A stretch of DNA of 64,000 nt from Pedobacter rhodius. GTDB taxonomy: Bacteria; Bacteroidota; Bacteroidia; Sphingobacteriales; Sphingobacteriaceae. The position numbers and the translations under genes were made by a program. The notes beneath the pieces are model-generated. The model was not told the DNA's origin and ran no database searches. It saw only the letters and a program-made list of their open reading frames with translations. This document shows, piece after piece, positions 35,242-44,253 of the stretch. Numbering within the stretch: position 1 is the first letter of the stretch; every line of letters begins with the position of its first letter. The stretch covers positions 310,001-374,000 of the forward strand of contig NZ_JAPWGL010000002.1 in the NCBI RefSeq assembly GCF_027213645.1, read 5' to 3'.

Positions 35242-35736
35242 TTAATTCACAGCCGGAGAAAATGTTAACACGATATTCGCTGTTTTTCCTCCAAACTCAA
35301 TTGGCGATTTTAAAACCATATTGCCTTTAGAAAGTTGACTTAACACTAAACGGTAACCTTCAGTTACGTTTTTCGCTTTATCGCCTTCATAAATTTTCTT
35401 GAATTGGAAGGTCTCATCAGCTGGTGTAGCCGACCAGAAAATTGTTTGCATTACTTCACCGCAGGTGCTTGAGGCTGGCAAAGTATAAGAACCATTTCCG
35501 CTATTGGTTAATTTCCATGTACTGCCCTGGAAACATTTATAAGATTTCTCGCCGAATAAGCCCTGAACCGCCTGATCAGGCAAGCCTTCTAAAGTTACAT
35601 TGTTTAAAATCCAGGTACCGGTTACGGTACCTCTGCCACCATTAATACCGGTAGCCGCATTTTTAGTTGTTGAACAGCTTTGTAACATTACTAAAGTAGA
35701 ACATGCTATTACAATAGCTATAAATAATCTTTTCAT
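35242..35736 (-). CDS. Lipocalin-like small lipoprotein
   Basis: This 164-residue protein has a lipoprotein signal with lipobox MLQSC (Cys21). The mature part is beta-rich with TVTGTWILNNVTLEG and WKLTNSGNGSYTLP segments, typical of lipocalin-like or META-type small lipoproteins in Bacteroidota. Two internal Cys could form a disulfide (KCF and TCGE). It is expected on the periplasmic or outer face of a membrane. Its function is unknown. It is a single-gene unit between a terminator and a divergent trans-sulfuration gene. Confidence 0.8.
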   Translation of the reverse strand: MKRLFIAIVIACSTLVMLQSCSTTKNAATGINGGRGTVTGTWILNNVTLEGLPDQAVQGLFGEKSYKCFQGSTWKLTNSGNGSYTLPASSTCGEVMQTIFWSATPADETFQFKKIYEGDKAKNVTEGYRLVLSQLSKGNMVLKSPIEFGGKTANIVLTFSPAVN

Positions 35737-35857
35737 TTTCTTTAATTTAAATTTCGGGAAACTGATTACATAAATCTTGCCAAAACGATTACGAAGCTTA
35801 AATTAGCGGCAAATTATTAAATTGCATTTCAATTAATCTGCAAAAAATCAAATTATT

Positions 35858-36973
35858 ATGAAACCCGAAACCCTTGCTATCCACGCTTCTAATCTTGTTA
35901 AAAATGCGACCGGAGATGTTACGCCTCCAATAAATTTATCAACAACTTTTTTTCGCGATGAACAAGGTGGCTATCCCGGCGGACACATGTATAGCCGTGT
36001 GAGTAACCCAAACCGGTCAGCTTTAGAAAATACTGTAGCGCAGTTAGAATTCGGGGAAGACGCTGCAGCTTTTGCCTCCGGAAATAATTGCGGTATGAGT
36101 TTGTTTCAGGCTTTAAAGCCGGGAAGTCATATTATTGCACCAGATGATATGTACTGGGGGATAAAAAAACAGTTGCTGACTATTTTTAACGAAATCCTGG
36201 AATTTGATTTTATCGACCAAACAGATTTAAACCTGATTCAATCGAGCATAAAACAGAATACGGCATTAATCTGGATTGAAACGCCATCAAACCCATTATT
36301 AAAAGTTACAGATATTGAAGAAATTTCCAAAATTGCAAAATCACATCATATTACCTTAGCTTGCGACAGTACTTTTGCCTCTCCTATTCTACAGAATCCG
36401 ATTTTATTGGGTGCAGATATCGTTATGCACAGCAGTACAAAGTACCTTGGTGGCCATAGCGATATTTTAGGCGGCATCTTAGTAACTGCTAAAAAAGATG
36501 AACTTTGGGATAAAATCAAAAACATTCAGCAAACCGGCGGTGCAGTACCATCGCCATTCGATTGTTTCTTACTTTGCAGAAGCATAAAAACATTGGCTTA
36601 CCGTATGAAAGGTCATTGCGAGAACGGGAAAAAAGTTGCACAATACCTGGTAAATCATCCAAAGGTTGAGGCTGTTTTTTACCCCGGATTGGCAACACAT
36701 CCTCAGCATGAAATTGCTAAAAAACAAATGAAAGATTTTGGCGGGATGATGTCGTTTCTGGTTAAAGGCGATGTGAATGTTACAAGCAAAGTGGTCAATA
36801 AAGTAAGGTTATTTGCGCAGGCAACCAGTTTAGGCGGCGTGGAGAGTTTAATCGAACACCGTTATTCGGTTGAAGGGCCAGATAGTAAAACACCGAAAAA
36901 CCTGTTACGAATTTCTGTGGGTTTAGAACATGTTGATGATATTATTGCTGATTTGGAACAAGCATTAACATAA
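35858..36973 (+). CDS. Cystathionine gamma-synthase/lyase-type PLP enzyme (second copy)
   Basis: This 371-residue enzyme is a paralogue of the 13.0 kb gene, with the same fold signatures: MYSRVSNPNRSALENTV, AFASGNNCGMSLF, STFASPILQNP and Schiff-base Lys195 in MHSSTKYLGGHSD. The C-terminal SLGGVESLIEHRYS differs from the first copy (INHPATMTH), a region that tends to vary between synthases and lyases of cystathionine. So this copy may act as gamma-lyase or methionine gamma-lyase-like while the first is a synthase; this is inference. No metabolic partner genes are adjacent. Confidence 0.9.
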   Translation: MKPETLAIHASNLVKNATGDVTPPINLSTTFFRDEQGGYPGGHMYSRVSNPNRSALENTVAQLEFGEDAAAFASGNNCGMSLFQALKPGSHIIAPDDMYWGIKKQLLTIFNEILEFDFIDQTDLNLIQSSIKQNTALIWIETPSNPLLKVTDIEEISKIAKSHHITLACDSTFASPILQNPILLGADIVMHSSTKYLGGHSDILGGILVTAKKDELWDKIKNIQQTGGAVPSPFDCFLLCRSIKTLAYRMKGHCENGKKVAQYLVNHPKVEAVFYPGLATHPQHEIAKKQMKDFGGMMSFLVKGDVNVTSKVVNKVRLFAQATSLGGVESLIEHRYSVEGPDSKTPKNLLRISVGLEHVDDIIADLEQALT

Positions 36974-36986
36974 ATTCAAGTTATTT

Positions 36987-37098
36987 GCTGCAGATTCGCA
37001 GATTATTTTTTACCACCTAAGGCACTTCAGAATAAAACATAAGTTAAACAGCACATTTTCTTAGGTTAACTAAGGTCCTAAGGTGGTGAATAAAAAAC
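36987..37098. repeat. Intergenic hairpin element with doubled words (copy D)
   Basis: It starts TGCTGCAGATTCGCAGATT, nearly identical to copy C, then the arms TACCACCTAAGG and CCTAAGGTGGTGAA fold back on each other, with the word CCTAAGG also present as TAAGGTCCTAAGG. No coding content. Confidence 0.7.
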
Positions 37099-37153
37099 AA
37101 ATTCTACCAAAGTATGCCATCAAGAATGCTTCGTACAAAGTATTACGACTCAA

Positions 37154-39013
37154 TTAATTCAATGAAAAAGTATTATCAGATTTTACTTTATCAGGTGTAT
37201 GCGGGTTGCCCATAATAACCTTAGTTAACTTTTTAGTTGTCTTAACATCGATTGTAACCTGCTTATTGCCTTTTTCCCAAACACCAATGCTGCTGTGGTT
37301 TTTTTCTGTAGAACCATCATCATACGTTAGCGTTAAATCAATCGGCAAAGCTTTGGTGCCTTTGTTTTCGATAACAATTGCGTAACCCGTATCTGTTTTG
37401 GTTGCGGATTTAATTGCCAAATCAACAACACCACCTTCAAAAAACCAGGTTTTCCAGAACCAGTTTAAATCTTTGCCGCTTCCCTGATTCATACTGTAAA
37501 AGAAATCGTAGGGCATAGGGTGTTTGCCATTCCAGTTTTTAATATAAGTATGTAATGCTTTGGTGAATAATTCATCGCCCAGGTAATCCTTAACAAATAA
37601 ATAGGCCAGGCCTGGTTTTGGGTAGGAGTTTGTAAAAGAGCCGGAACCTTTTAAATCAGGTGTTAAAGTCATGATTGGTGTATCATCTTTACCACCTGAA
37701 CTCGAAGCTGTTGGCTGAATGCCATATTCATCCACAATTGTAGAATCGATCATTGGCGAAATCAACCATTCGCCTATTGTAGCCCATCCTTCGTCCATCC
37801 AACCATATTTGGTTTCGTTAATGCCCATATAAAATGGAAACATGGTATGAAAAATTTCATGATCGGTTAAAGTAATTGCATCTTCGCGTTTATCAACCGG
37901 GTTATCATTCACCATCATCGGGTATTCCATCTGGTCGAGTCCATCGAAAACCGTTTCATGATTGTAAGGATAAGGCCATTTCGGAAATTTATAACTCATT
38001 GCATCCACCGTTTTCCGGGCAAAATCAATTACTTCGTAATAATCCTTATGCTTTGGATTAAAAACAGCATCCACCCGGGTACGTCTTTTTGTTGAAGGAT
38101 CGACAATTAAACTGGAAGATTTCCATAAATAGTGATCACTTAAAGCAAAAACAAAATCGGTAACATTTTTAGCTTCAAACTTAAATGTATTGAAAGCATT
38201 AGGCTGCGTTACTTTTTTTGCAGCGAGGTCAGTTGCTGTAATTACATCAATAACTGCATCATTTTTTTCGGCCGAAAACATTCTCGAAACAATTTCTCTC
38301 TGAAAAACATCCGAAGCATTTTTTAAGTCGCCCGTTGCCCAAACGCCATAACCGCCCGGAACAGTAACTTCTGCATTAAAATTATCGAAATCGTTATAAA
38401 ACTCTTCTGCGCCTGTATAAGGATATTTATTCCAGCCATCAACATCATCATAAACGGCAATTCTTGGGAAGAAATAGGCAACGAAATGTGAACCCTCGTC
38501 TACTTGTCCGGTACGCATGTGCGAACCTTTATTTAAGATATAATTGTAGGTAATTGCAAATTTTATGGTCTTGCCAGGCAAAACAGCAGGAATTTTAACG
38601 GTCATATTGGTACCGTCGATATTAAAATCCGTTATCGTTTTACCGTTTGCAGCAAGTTTTTCAATTGCTACACCTTCATTTAAATCGGCTTCTGCAAACC
38701 GTGCTTTTCTGGGTGTTCCTTTTTTATATAAATTCGGATAAAGCTTAAACCAGATTTCCTTTAAAGTATCAGGGCTATTATTCCTGTAAACAACATCAAC
38801 AGTACCTTTTAACAATCGGCTAACCGGATTGAAATCGACCTTCAAATTATAATCGGAACTGTTTTGCCAGTACTTTTTACCGGGTTTTCCATCCGTACTT
38901 CTGGTTCCTTTTTGGTAGGTATTCTGAAAAACAGGTTCAACCGGAAGTTGTACCTGAGCATTTGCGTATACCGACGAAATCAGGAAAATGCACAATATTG
39001 TTAAAAATTTCAT
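37154..39013 (-). CDS. M1-family metallopeptidase (aminopeptidase N-like)
   Basis: This 619-residue protein has a signal peptide (cleavage near residue 19) and an M1 peptidase catalytic domain: zinc motif HEIFH at 385-389 with the third ligand Glu408 in WMDEGWA, and an N-terminal saddle domain (about 50-210). A Cys-free C-terminal part with beta-sandwich character (about 520-619) follows. M1 enzymes remove N-terminal residues from peptides; the GAMEN-like motif is replaced by LDQMEYPMM, the usual variant for this Bacteroidota subgroup. It is predicted periplasmic or secreted. The gene is alone on its strand between a repeat and an exonuclease gene. Confidence 0.9.
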   Translation of the reverse strand: MKFLTILCIFLISSVYANAQVQLPVEPVFQNTYQKGTRSTDGKPGKKYWQNSSDYNLKVDFNPVSRLLKGTVDVVYRNNSPDTLKEIWFKLYPNLYKKGTPRKARFAEADLNEGVAIEKLAANGKTITDFNIDGTNMTVKIPAVLPGKTIKFAITYNYILNKGSHMRTGQVDEGSHFVAYFFPRIAVYDDVDGWNKYPYTGAEEFYNDFDNFNAEVTVPGGYGVWATGDLKNASDVFQREIVSRMFSAEKNDAVIDVITATDLAAKKVTQPNAFNTFKFEAKNVTDFVFALSDHYLWKSSSLIVDPSTKRRTRVDAVFNPKHKDYYEVIDFARKTVDAMSYKFPKWPYPYNHETVFDGLDQMEYPMMVNDNPVDKREDAITLTDHEIFHTMFPFYMGINETKYGWMDEGWATIGEWLISPMIDSTIVDEYGIQPTASSSGGKDDTPIMTLTPDLKGSGSFTNSYPKPGLAYLFVKDYLGDELFTKALHTYIKNWNGKHPMPYDFFYSMNQGSGKDLNWFWKTWFFEGGVVDLAIKSATKTDTGYAIVIENKGTKALPIDLTLTYDDGSTEKNHSSIGVWEKGNKQVTIDVKTTKKLTKVIMGNPHTPDKVKSDNTFSLN

Positions 39014-39107
39014 ATAATTATTAAATCAAAGGGAGTAGATTTCATTGTCAGTTTTCCATCTGCGCGCTAACCATTCAGCAATCAAAATTCATCTTTGGTC
39101 TTTTGGC

Positions 39108-40055
39108 TTATTTTCCAAATTTCATTTTTAACTGCTCCAGCATATCTGTGTTTATAGGCTGTGCAGGTTTTTCATCAACTTTGGGTTTGTTGTAGTGTGG
39201 TTTATTTGCGGGCGCAGGATTTTGGGGTTTTGGCGGCCTGTTTTCATTTTTCTTTGCATTAAATTTTGCCCATTCCTCATCCAATTTCTTTTTTGTGTAG
39301 AGCGGAAAATCACCTTGCTTCATCCAGGCGTAATAGCTTGGTTCGACACTAAATACTTGCGCAGTGGTTTTGCCTTTATGTTTTCCGAAGTTAAAACAAA
39401 CTTCATTTTTATCGTTATAAACCAATCTTCCGGCAAAATCTACCGGTTTATTAATATTAGTAAAAATATGCAGGGCGTCTACATCATTTACTACAGGTTT
39501 ACTCTTAACACCCTGCTTATCTTCAAATTCTTTATCCTGGTACATATCCAGCTGACCAAGCAATACTTTATAGGTTGCAATAACATCCGCTTCTGCAGCA
39601 TGGGCATTTACCAAATCATCATTGCAATAAAATTTATAAGCTGCTTTTAAGGTACGCTGTTCCATCTGGTGGAAAATATTCTGCACATCAACAAATTTTC
39701 GTTCATTCATGTCAAAATCAACTTCCGCCCTTAAAAACTCTTCCAGCAACATCGGGATATCAAACTTATTTGAGTTGTAACCGGCTAAATCACTTTCGCC
39801 TATAAATTCAGCAATATCCTTAGCAAGTTCCTTAAAGGTAGGTTCGTTGGCAATATCCTCATCATATATTCCGTGAATTAAAGATGTTTGCAGCGGAATA
39901 GGCATTTCAGGATTTACACGCCAGCTTTTAATGATTTCTGTGCCATCAGGCATGGCTTTTAAGATGGCTATTTCTACAATCCTGTCGGCACCAACGTTTA
40001 TACCGGTTGCTTCCAGATCAAAAAAAGCTAAGGGGCGTTTTAAATTTAATTTCAT
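39108..40055 (-). CDS. DnaQ-like 3'-5' exonuclease with C-terminal DUF3820-like region
   Basis: This 315-residue protein has the DEDDh exonuclease motifs: Exo I DLEATG (Asp13 and Glu15), Exo II in LAGYNSNKFDIPML, and a His/Asp-containing Exo III region around AHAAEADVIAT. After residue 200 the segment VCFNFGKHKGKTTAQVF resembles the DUF3820/putative quorum-sensing-type small domain, followed by a disordered Lys/Pro/Asn-rich stretch (ENRPPKPQNPAPANKPHY) and a terminal helix (MLEQLKMKF). Such proteins proofread or trim DNA ends. The tail may bind a partner. It is probably monocistronic. Confidence 0.87.
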   Translation of the reverse strand: MKLNLKRPLAFFDLEATGINVGADRIVEIAILKAMPDGTEIIKSWRVNPEMPIPLQTSLIHGIYDEDIANEPTFKELAKDIAEFIGESDLAGYNSNKFDIPMLLEEFLRAEVDFDMNERKFVDVQNIFHQMEQRTLKAAYKFYCNDDLVNAHAAEADVIATYKVLLGQLDMYQDKEFEDKQGVKSKPVVNDVDALHIFTNINKPVDFAGRLVYNDKNEVCFNFGKHKGKTTAQVFSVEPSYYAWMKQGDFPLYTKKKLDEEWAKFNAKKNENRPPKPQNPAPANKPHYNKPKVDEKPAQPINTDMLEQLKMKFGK

Positions 40056-40235
40056 TATTTAATGATGAGATTGAGATATCTAATTTTGAATATCGTAAAT
40101 ATTTCTTTCCTCAAAAGTGCTAAAAAGGATTGGTTACTTCTGTAAAATATGTGTGCAAATTTTAAAATTTAATTCCCGATTTATTTCTGAATATAGCGGC
40201 GTAAATTTAAATTGCGTCAAATTAACCAAACTCTA

Positions 40236-42209
40236 ATGAAAAAAATTTTATTGCTTTTTATCCTGTCCTTTTCCCTTGCAACCAGTTATGCTCAAAACTT
40301 CAATTTCGGGGCAATTACACTTGACGATGTAGAATTCGACAGGAACAAAATAGACAGCAATGCAAATGCAGTAGTATTAAAAGAGTTTGGAACAGCTTCC
40401 ATTCAACTCAATGATTCGAAGGGTATTACCGAATTGATCTTTGAATACCATGTAAAAATTAAAATCTACAATAAAGAAGGTTATAAACAGGCCAATATCA
40501 TCATCCCGACTTATAAAGACGGTACGCGTGAAGAATTAATAAGTACCATCAGGGCTTCGACATTTAATTATGAAAATGGCAGGTTCGTAGAATCTGTGAT
40601 GGATAAAAAAGCGATTTTTACCGAAAACAGGTCTAAATACACCGTTTTAACCAAATTTACTTTACCAAATATTAAAGACGGCTCGATAATAGAATATAGC
40701 TACCGACTTGAATCGCCTAACCTTTTCAATTTTAAAAAATGGGAATTCCAGAGCGATATTCCTAAAGTTTATAGCGAATACCTGGTTTATGTTCCGGCAA
40801 TGTATAATTACAATGTTTCATTACGGGGATTTTATAAATTAAGTGATACGAAAAGTGAAGTTGCCAAAGAATGTATGCGCATCAGCGGTACACCTATAGA
40901 TTGTTCAAAGATCTGGTATATCATGAAAAACATTCCTGCATTTATTGAGGAAGATTACATGACGGCTGCAAGCAACTTTAAATCTGCTATTTACTTTGAA
41001 TTATCAGAACAGCAAATGTTAAGTGGCGGCAATCAGAAATATACTAAAACCTGGAAAGACATCGATTACGAACTAACCAGCGAGAAAAGCCTGGGTAGCC
41101 AAATGAAAAGAAAAGATTTATTTAAGGATGTAATGCCTGCAATCCTTAAAAATTCTACTGATGATTTGAGCAAGGCCAAAGCCATTTATGAATATATAAA
41201 AAAGCAGATAAAATGGAATAACTATTATGGTAAATACAGTGAAGATAATATTAAAAAAGCACTGGATATGCATTCAGGCAACGTTGCTGATGTAAACCTG
41301 AGTTTAATTTCTGCCTTATCGGCTGCAAATCTTGATGCAGAAGCAGTTATATTATCTACCCGTGATAATGGCGTAGTTAATAAATTATACCCGGTAATGA
41401 GTGATTTTAATTACCTGATCGCAAAGGTTAATATAAACGGCACAAGTTACCTGCTCGATGCCACTGAACCGTTGGCTCCGTTTGGCTTGTTGCCTTTAAG
41501 GTGTGTAAATGATCAGGGCAGGGTGATTAACTTAAAAAAACCATCCTATTGGATAGATATGGTTGCCGGTCGTAAAACATCAACAAGTTACATTATGCAA
41601 GGTAAACTGGGTATTGATGGAAAAATAAAAGGAACAATTATAACACATAGCACTGGTTATGCGGCACTGACTAAGCGTAAGGAAATAAAAAAATACAATT
41701 CTCCTGATGAATATGTAGAAAAATTGGATGATCGTTTAGCTAAAATCAAAATCCTGAAACAAGAAATCCAAAATATTGATAGTGTAGAAAACGCATTAAC
41801 AGAAACTTACGAGGTCGAGTTTTCGCCTGTTGCCAATGCAACTGAAGGTGATTTATATTTCAATCCATTTTTTATAAATCCGGTAACAAAAAATCCTTTT
41901 AATCTTAATGTAAGAACATATCCTGTCGATTTAGGCGCTGCTTCAGATGAACGTGTAACAATCAATATTGCTTTACCAGGCAAATATACAATCAACGAAA
42001 AGCCAAAAGATTTAGCCATCGGATTACCAAATGCCGGTGGAAAATACGTCTTGAAAACGCTTGTTGAAGATGATGTTTTTTCTTTCAGCCAGATTTTACA
42101 ATTTAATAAAGCCATTTATGAGGCAGAAGAGTACCCTTACTTAAAGGAATTTTACAGTAAAATCATTCAGAATGAGAAAGCAGATGTTTCACTAAAACAG
42201 ACTAAATGA
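40236..42209 (+). CDS. DUF3857 protein with inactive transglutaminase-like domain (first of pair)
   Basis: From ATG 40236 this 657-residue secreted protein has a signal peptide (LFILSFSLATSYAQ) and an N-terminal DUF3857 domain (about 50-250). Next comes a transglutaminase-like region in which the expected catalytic residues are replaced: Val350 where the paired protein has its Cys (SGNVADVN against GYGDCKAL), Tyr393 for His (SDFNYLIAK) and Glu for the Asp. So it should be catalytically inactive. A longer frame from TTG 40212 is open but would put charged residues before the signal peptide. It overlaps the next gene by 4 bases (ATGA), implying coupled translation and perhaps a heteromeric pair. 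Confidence 0.84.
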   Translation: MKKILLLFILSFSLATSYAQNFNFGAITLDDVEFDRNKIDSNANAVVLKEFGTASIQLNDSKGITELIFEYHVKIKIYNKEGYKQANIIIPTYKDGTREELISTIRASTFNYENGRFVESVMDKKAIFTENRSKYTVLTKFTLPNIKDGSIIEYSYRLESPNLFNFKKWEFQSDIPKVYSEYLVYVPAMYNYNVSLRGFYKLSDTKSEVAKECMRISGTPIDCSKIWYIMKNIPAFIEEDYMTAASNFKSAIYFELSEQQMLSGGNQKYTKTWKDIDYELTSEKSLGSQMKRKDLFKDVMPAILKNSTDDLSKAKAIYEYIKKQIKWNNYYGKYSEDNIKKALDMHSGNVADVNLSLISALSAANLDAEAVILSTRDNGVVNKLYPVMSDFNYLIAKVNINGTSYLLDATEPLAPFGLLPLRCVNDQGRVINLKKPSYWIDMVAGRKTSTSYIMQGKLGIDGKIKGTIITHSTGYAALTKRKEIKKYNSPDEYVEKLDDRLAKIKILKQEIQNIDSVENALTETYEVEFSPVANATEGDLYFNPFFINPVTKNPFNLNVRTYPVDLGAASDERVTINIALPGKYTINEKPKDLAIGLPNAGGKYVLKTLVEDDVFSFSQILQFNKAIYEAEEYPYLKEFYSKIIQNEKADVSLKQTK

Positions 42210-44116
42210 TGAAATCAACAACGATTTTTTTTAGTCTGTTATTCTTTGCAATTACCGCTTTTTCACAGGATAACTACGATGCAGATTTAATCCCTTCCAA
42301 TTTAAAAAACCGGGCGAATGCGACCATCAGAAATGAGGAAACAACAGTTGATATGCGCGCACCCGACAACGTTATTTTAAATGTAAAAAAGGCGGTAACC
42401 GTATTGAATAAAAATGGCGAAGAGAAAGCCCGGCTGGTTTTGTTTTACGATAAAAGTACCTTAATAAAAAGCATAAAGGGCGAAGTTTATAATGCTGCAG
42501 GTATCTTAACCAAAAAGTTTAATCAGGGTAATTTCAGTGATGAAAGCGCGGCTGATGGCTTTTCACTCTTCGTTGATGACCGCGTTAAACATTATTTACC
42601 TTCAGAAAATGTATATCCCTACACAGTTGTTTACAATTATGAAATCAGGTATAAACAAAATTTAATCATTCCCGAATGGATTCCTCAGCCCGCTGATGAT
42701 ATTTCTGTTGAAAAAGGCAGTTACACTTTTATCTGCAAACCAAGTGATGAACTTCGTATTAAAACACAAAATTTTCAAGGTAAGCCGGAAGAAACCATAA
42801 ATGACAAGCAAAAGGTAATGGTTTGGAAAATAAACAACCTGTTTGCTGTTAAACCTGAGCCTTTTAGTCCTGACAGGGCAACTTACCAGACAGCTGTAAA
42901 AATAGCGGCGAAAGATTTCATTTATTACGACCATAAGGGGCGTTATAAAAACTGGCAGGAATTGGGAAAATGGAATTATGAAGATTTGTTAAAAAACAGG
43001 AAAACCTTGCCACCAACAACGATTCAAACCATAACTGGATTGGTTGCGGCTGAAAAAACAGATAAAGATAAGGCCAGAAAAATTTATGAATACATGCAGA
43101 AGAAGACCAGATACATCAGCGTTCAGGTTGGCATTGGCGGTTTTCAGCCTGCAAGCGCAGCCGAGGTTGATATGCTCGGTTACGGCGATTGTAAAGCGCT
43201 GGTTAATTACACGCAAAGTCTTCTTGATGTTGCCGGAATTGAATCTTATTACTGTGTTGTTGAAGCCGGCAGTAAAAAAGTGAGTTTCGACCCCGGCTTT
43301 GCCGACATGATACAGGGAAACCACGTCATTTTATGCATGCCTTTAAAAGGCGATACCACCTGGCTGGAATGTACCGACCAGAAAATTCCATTTGGGTTCT
43401 TAAGTACATTTACCGACGACAGAATAGTTTTAGCTTGTACTAAAGATGGCGGGAAGTTATTGAAGACGCCTAAACTAACTGCGGCTGATAACTTTCAGAT
43501 TCGCAGTGCAAATTTAAATATCCTGGCAAACGGTGATGTATCCGGAAAAATGACAACCACATTCGCGGGTTCACAATATGATGATAACGAGGAAATTATC
43601 GACAAGCCACTTACCGAACAGAAAAAACTGTTATCGGGTATTTATGATATAGATAATATTTATTTTAACACCATAAATTACAATCAAAAGAAAAGCCTTA
43701 ACCCTGAAGTAACGGAAAACTTAAGCCTGGATATCCCCCATTACGCAGGTTTAAACAACAACAAATTGTTTTTAAAAGTAAATGCATTTAACGTGCAGCC
43801 TAACATTCCTGAAGTAAGAAACAGAACAAAGCCGGTGTACATCAGCCGTGGTTCTACTGATGAAGATACTATTATCTATAATCTTCCCGAAACGATACAA
43901 ACGAACTTGTTGCCCGATAGTGATAAAAGCTTAAAAACCATATTCGGTGAATATACCTGTAAAACGGTACTCGAAGGCAAAAAACTAACCTATCACAGAA
44001 AACTGGTTATAAACGACGGCACATTTCCGCCGGAAAGCTATTCAGACTTTTATAATTTTATAAATGAAGTAAATACAGCCGATAATTTAAAACTCATATT
44101 CAGCTTAAAAAAATAA
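42206..44116 (+). CDS. DUF3857 protein with active-type transglutaminase domain (second of pair)
   Basis: This 636-residue protein has a signal peptide (FFSLLFFAITAFSQ), an N-terminal DUF3857 domain and a transglutaminase-like core with a complete triad: Cys329 in LGYGDCKAL, His373 in QGNHVILCMP and Asp391 in LECTDQK. The C-terminal third is beta-rich. It probably acts in the periplasm or at the surface, cutting or cross-linking an unknown protein or amide substrate. Its start overlaps the previous stop by 4 bases. Two ATG codons are in tandem; the first is used here. A small membrane protein gene overlaps its last bases from the other strand. Confidence 0.86.
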   Translation: MMKSTTIFFSLLFFAITAFSQDNYDADLIPSNLKNRANATIRNEETTVDMRAPDNVILNVKKAVTVLNKNGEEKARLVLFYDKSTLIKSIKGEVYNAAGILTKKFNQGNFSDESAADGFSLFVDDRVKHYLPSENVYPYTVVYNYEIRYKQNLIIPEWIPQPADDISVEKGSYTFICKPSDELRIKTQNFQGKPEETINDKQKVMVWKINNLFAVKPEPFSPDRATYQTAVKIAAKDFIYYDHKGRYKNWQELGKWNYEDLLKNRKTLPPTTIQTITGLVAAEKTDKDKARKIYEYMQKKTRYISVQVGIGGFQPASAAEVDMLGYGDCKALVNYTQSLLDVAGIESYYCVVEAGSKKVSFDPGFADMIQGNHVILCMPLKGDTTWLECTDQKIPFGFLSTFTDDRIVLACTKDGGKLLKTPKLTAADNFQIRSANLNILANGDVSGKMTTTFAGSQYDDNEEIIDKPLTEQKKLLSGIYDIDNIYFNTINYNQKKSLNPEVTENLSLDIPHYAGLNNNKLFLKVNAFNVQPNIPEVRNRTKPVYISRGSTDEDTIIYNLPETIQTNLLPDSDKSLKTIFGEYTCKTVLEGKKLTYHRKLVINDGTFPPESYSDFYNFINEVNTADNLKLIFSLKK

Positions 44117-44222
44117 TCCCAAGCGTAATGCCGACTATCATAATTAAATACATGAGAATTTCTGTTGAGGCAAATCTTTTGTATTTAGTCCAGAAAGAAT
44201 AATCATTGTCTTTGTCAGGCAT
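44100..44222 (-). CDS. Small 40-residue single-helix membrane protein
   Basis: This short gene begins at ATG 44222 and ends in TGA. The product starts with a charged segment (MPDKDNDYSFWTKYKRF) and then one hydrophobic helix (ILMYLIMIVGITLGIIFL), so the C-terminus is in or near the membrane. It follows the SDR-family gene by 31 bases on the same strand and overlaps the end of the convergent DUF3857 gene by 17 bases. A similar overlap would be rare for a random ORF, and the composition is that of a real small membrane protein, but no homology can be claimed. Confidence 0.5.
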   Translation of the reverse strand: MPDKDNDYSFWTKYKRFASTEILMYLIMIVGITLGIIFLS

Positions 44223-44253
44223 TATAAATTATTTAAGCAGCAAAAGTAAGGAT

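Noticed and set aside
14196..37098. CRISPR array
   Set aside because: Repeats are few, of differing words, without regular spacers, and no cas genes are present.
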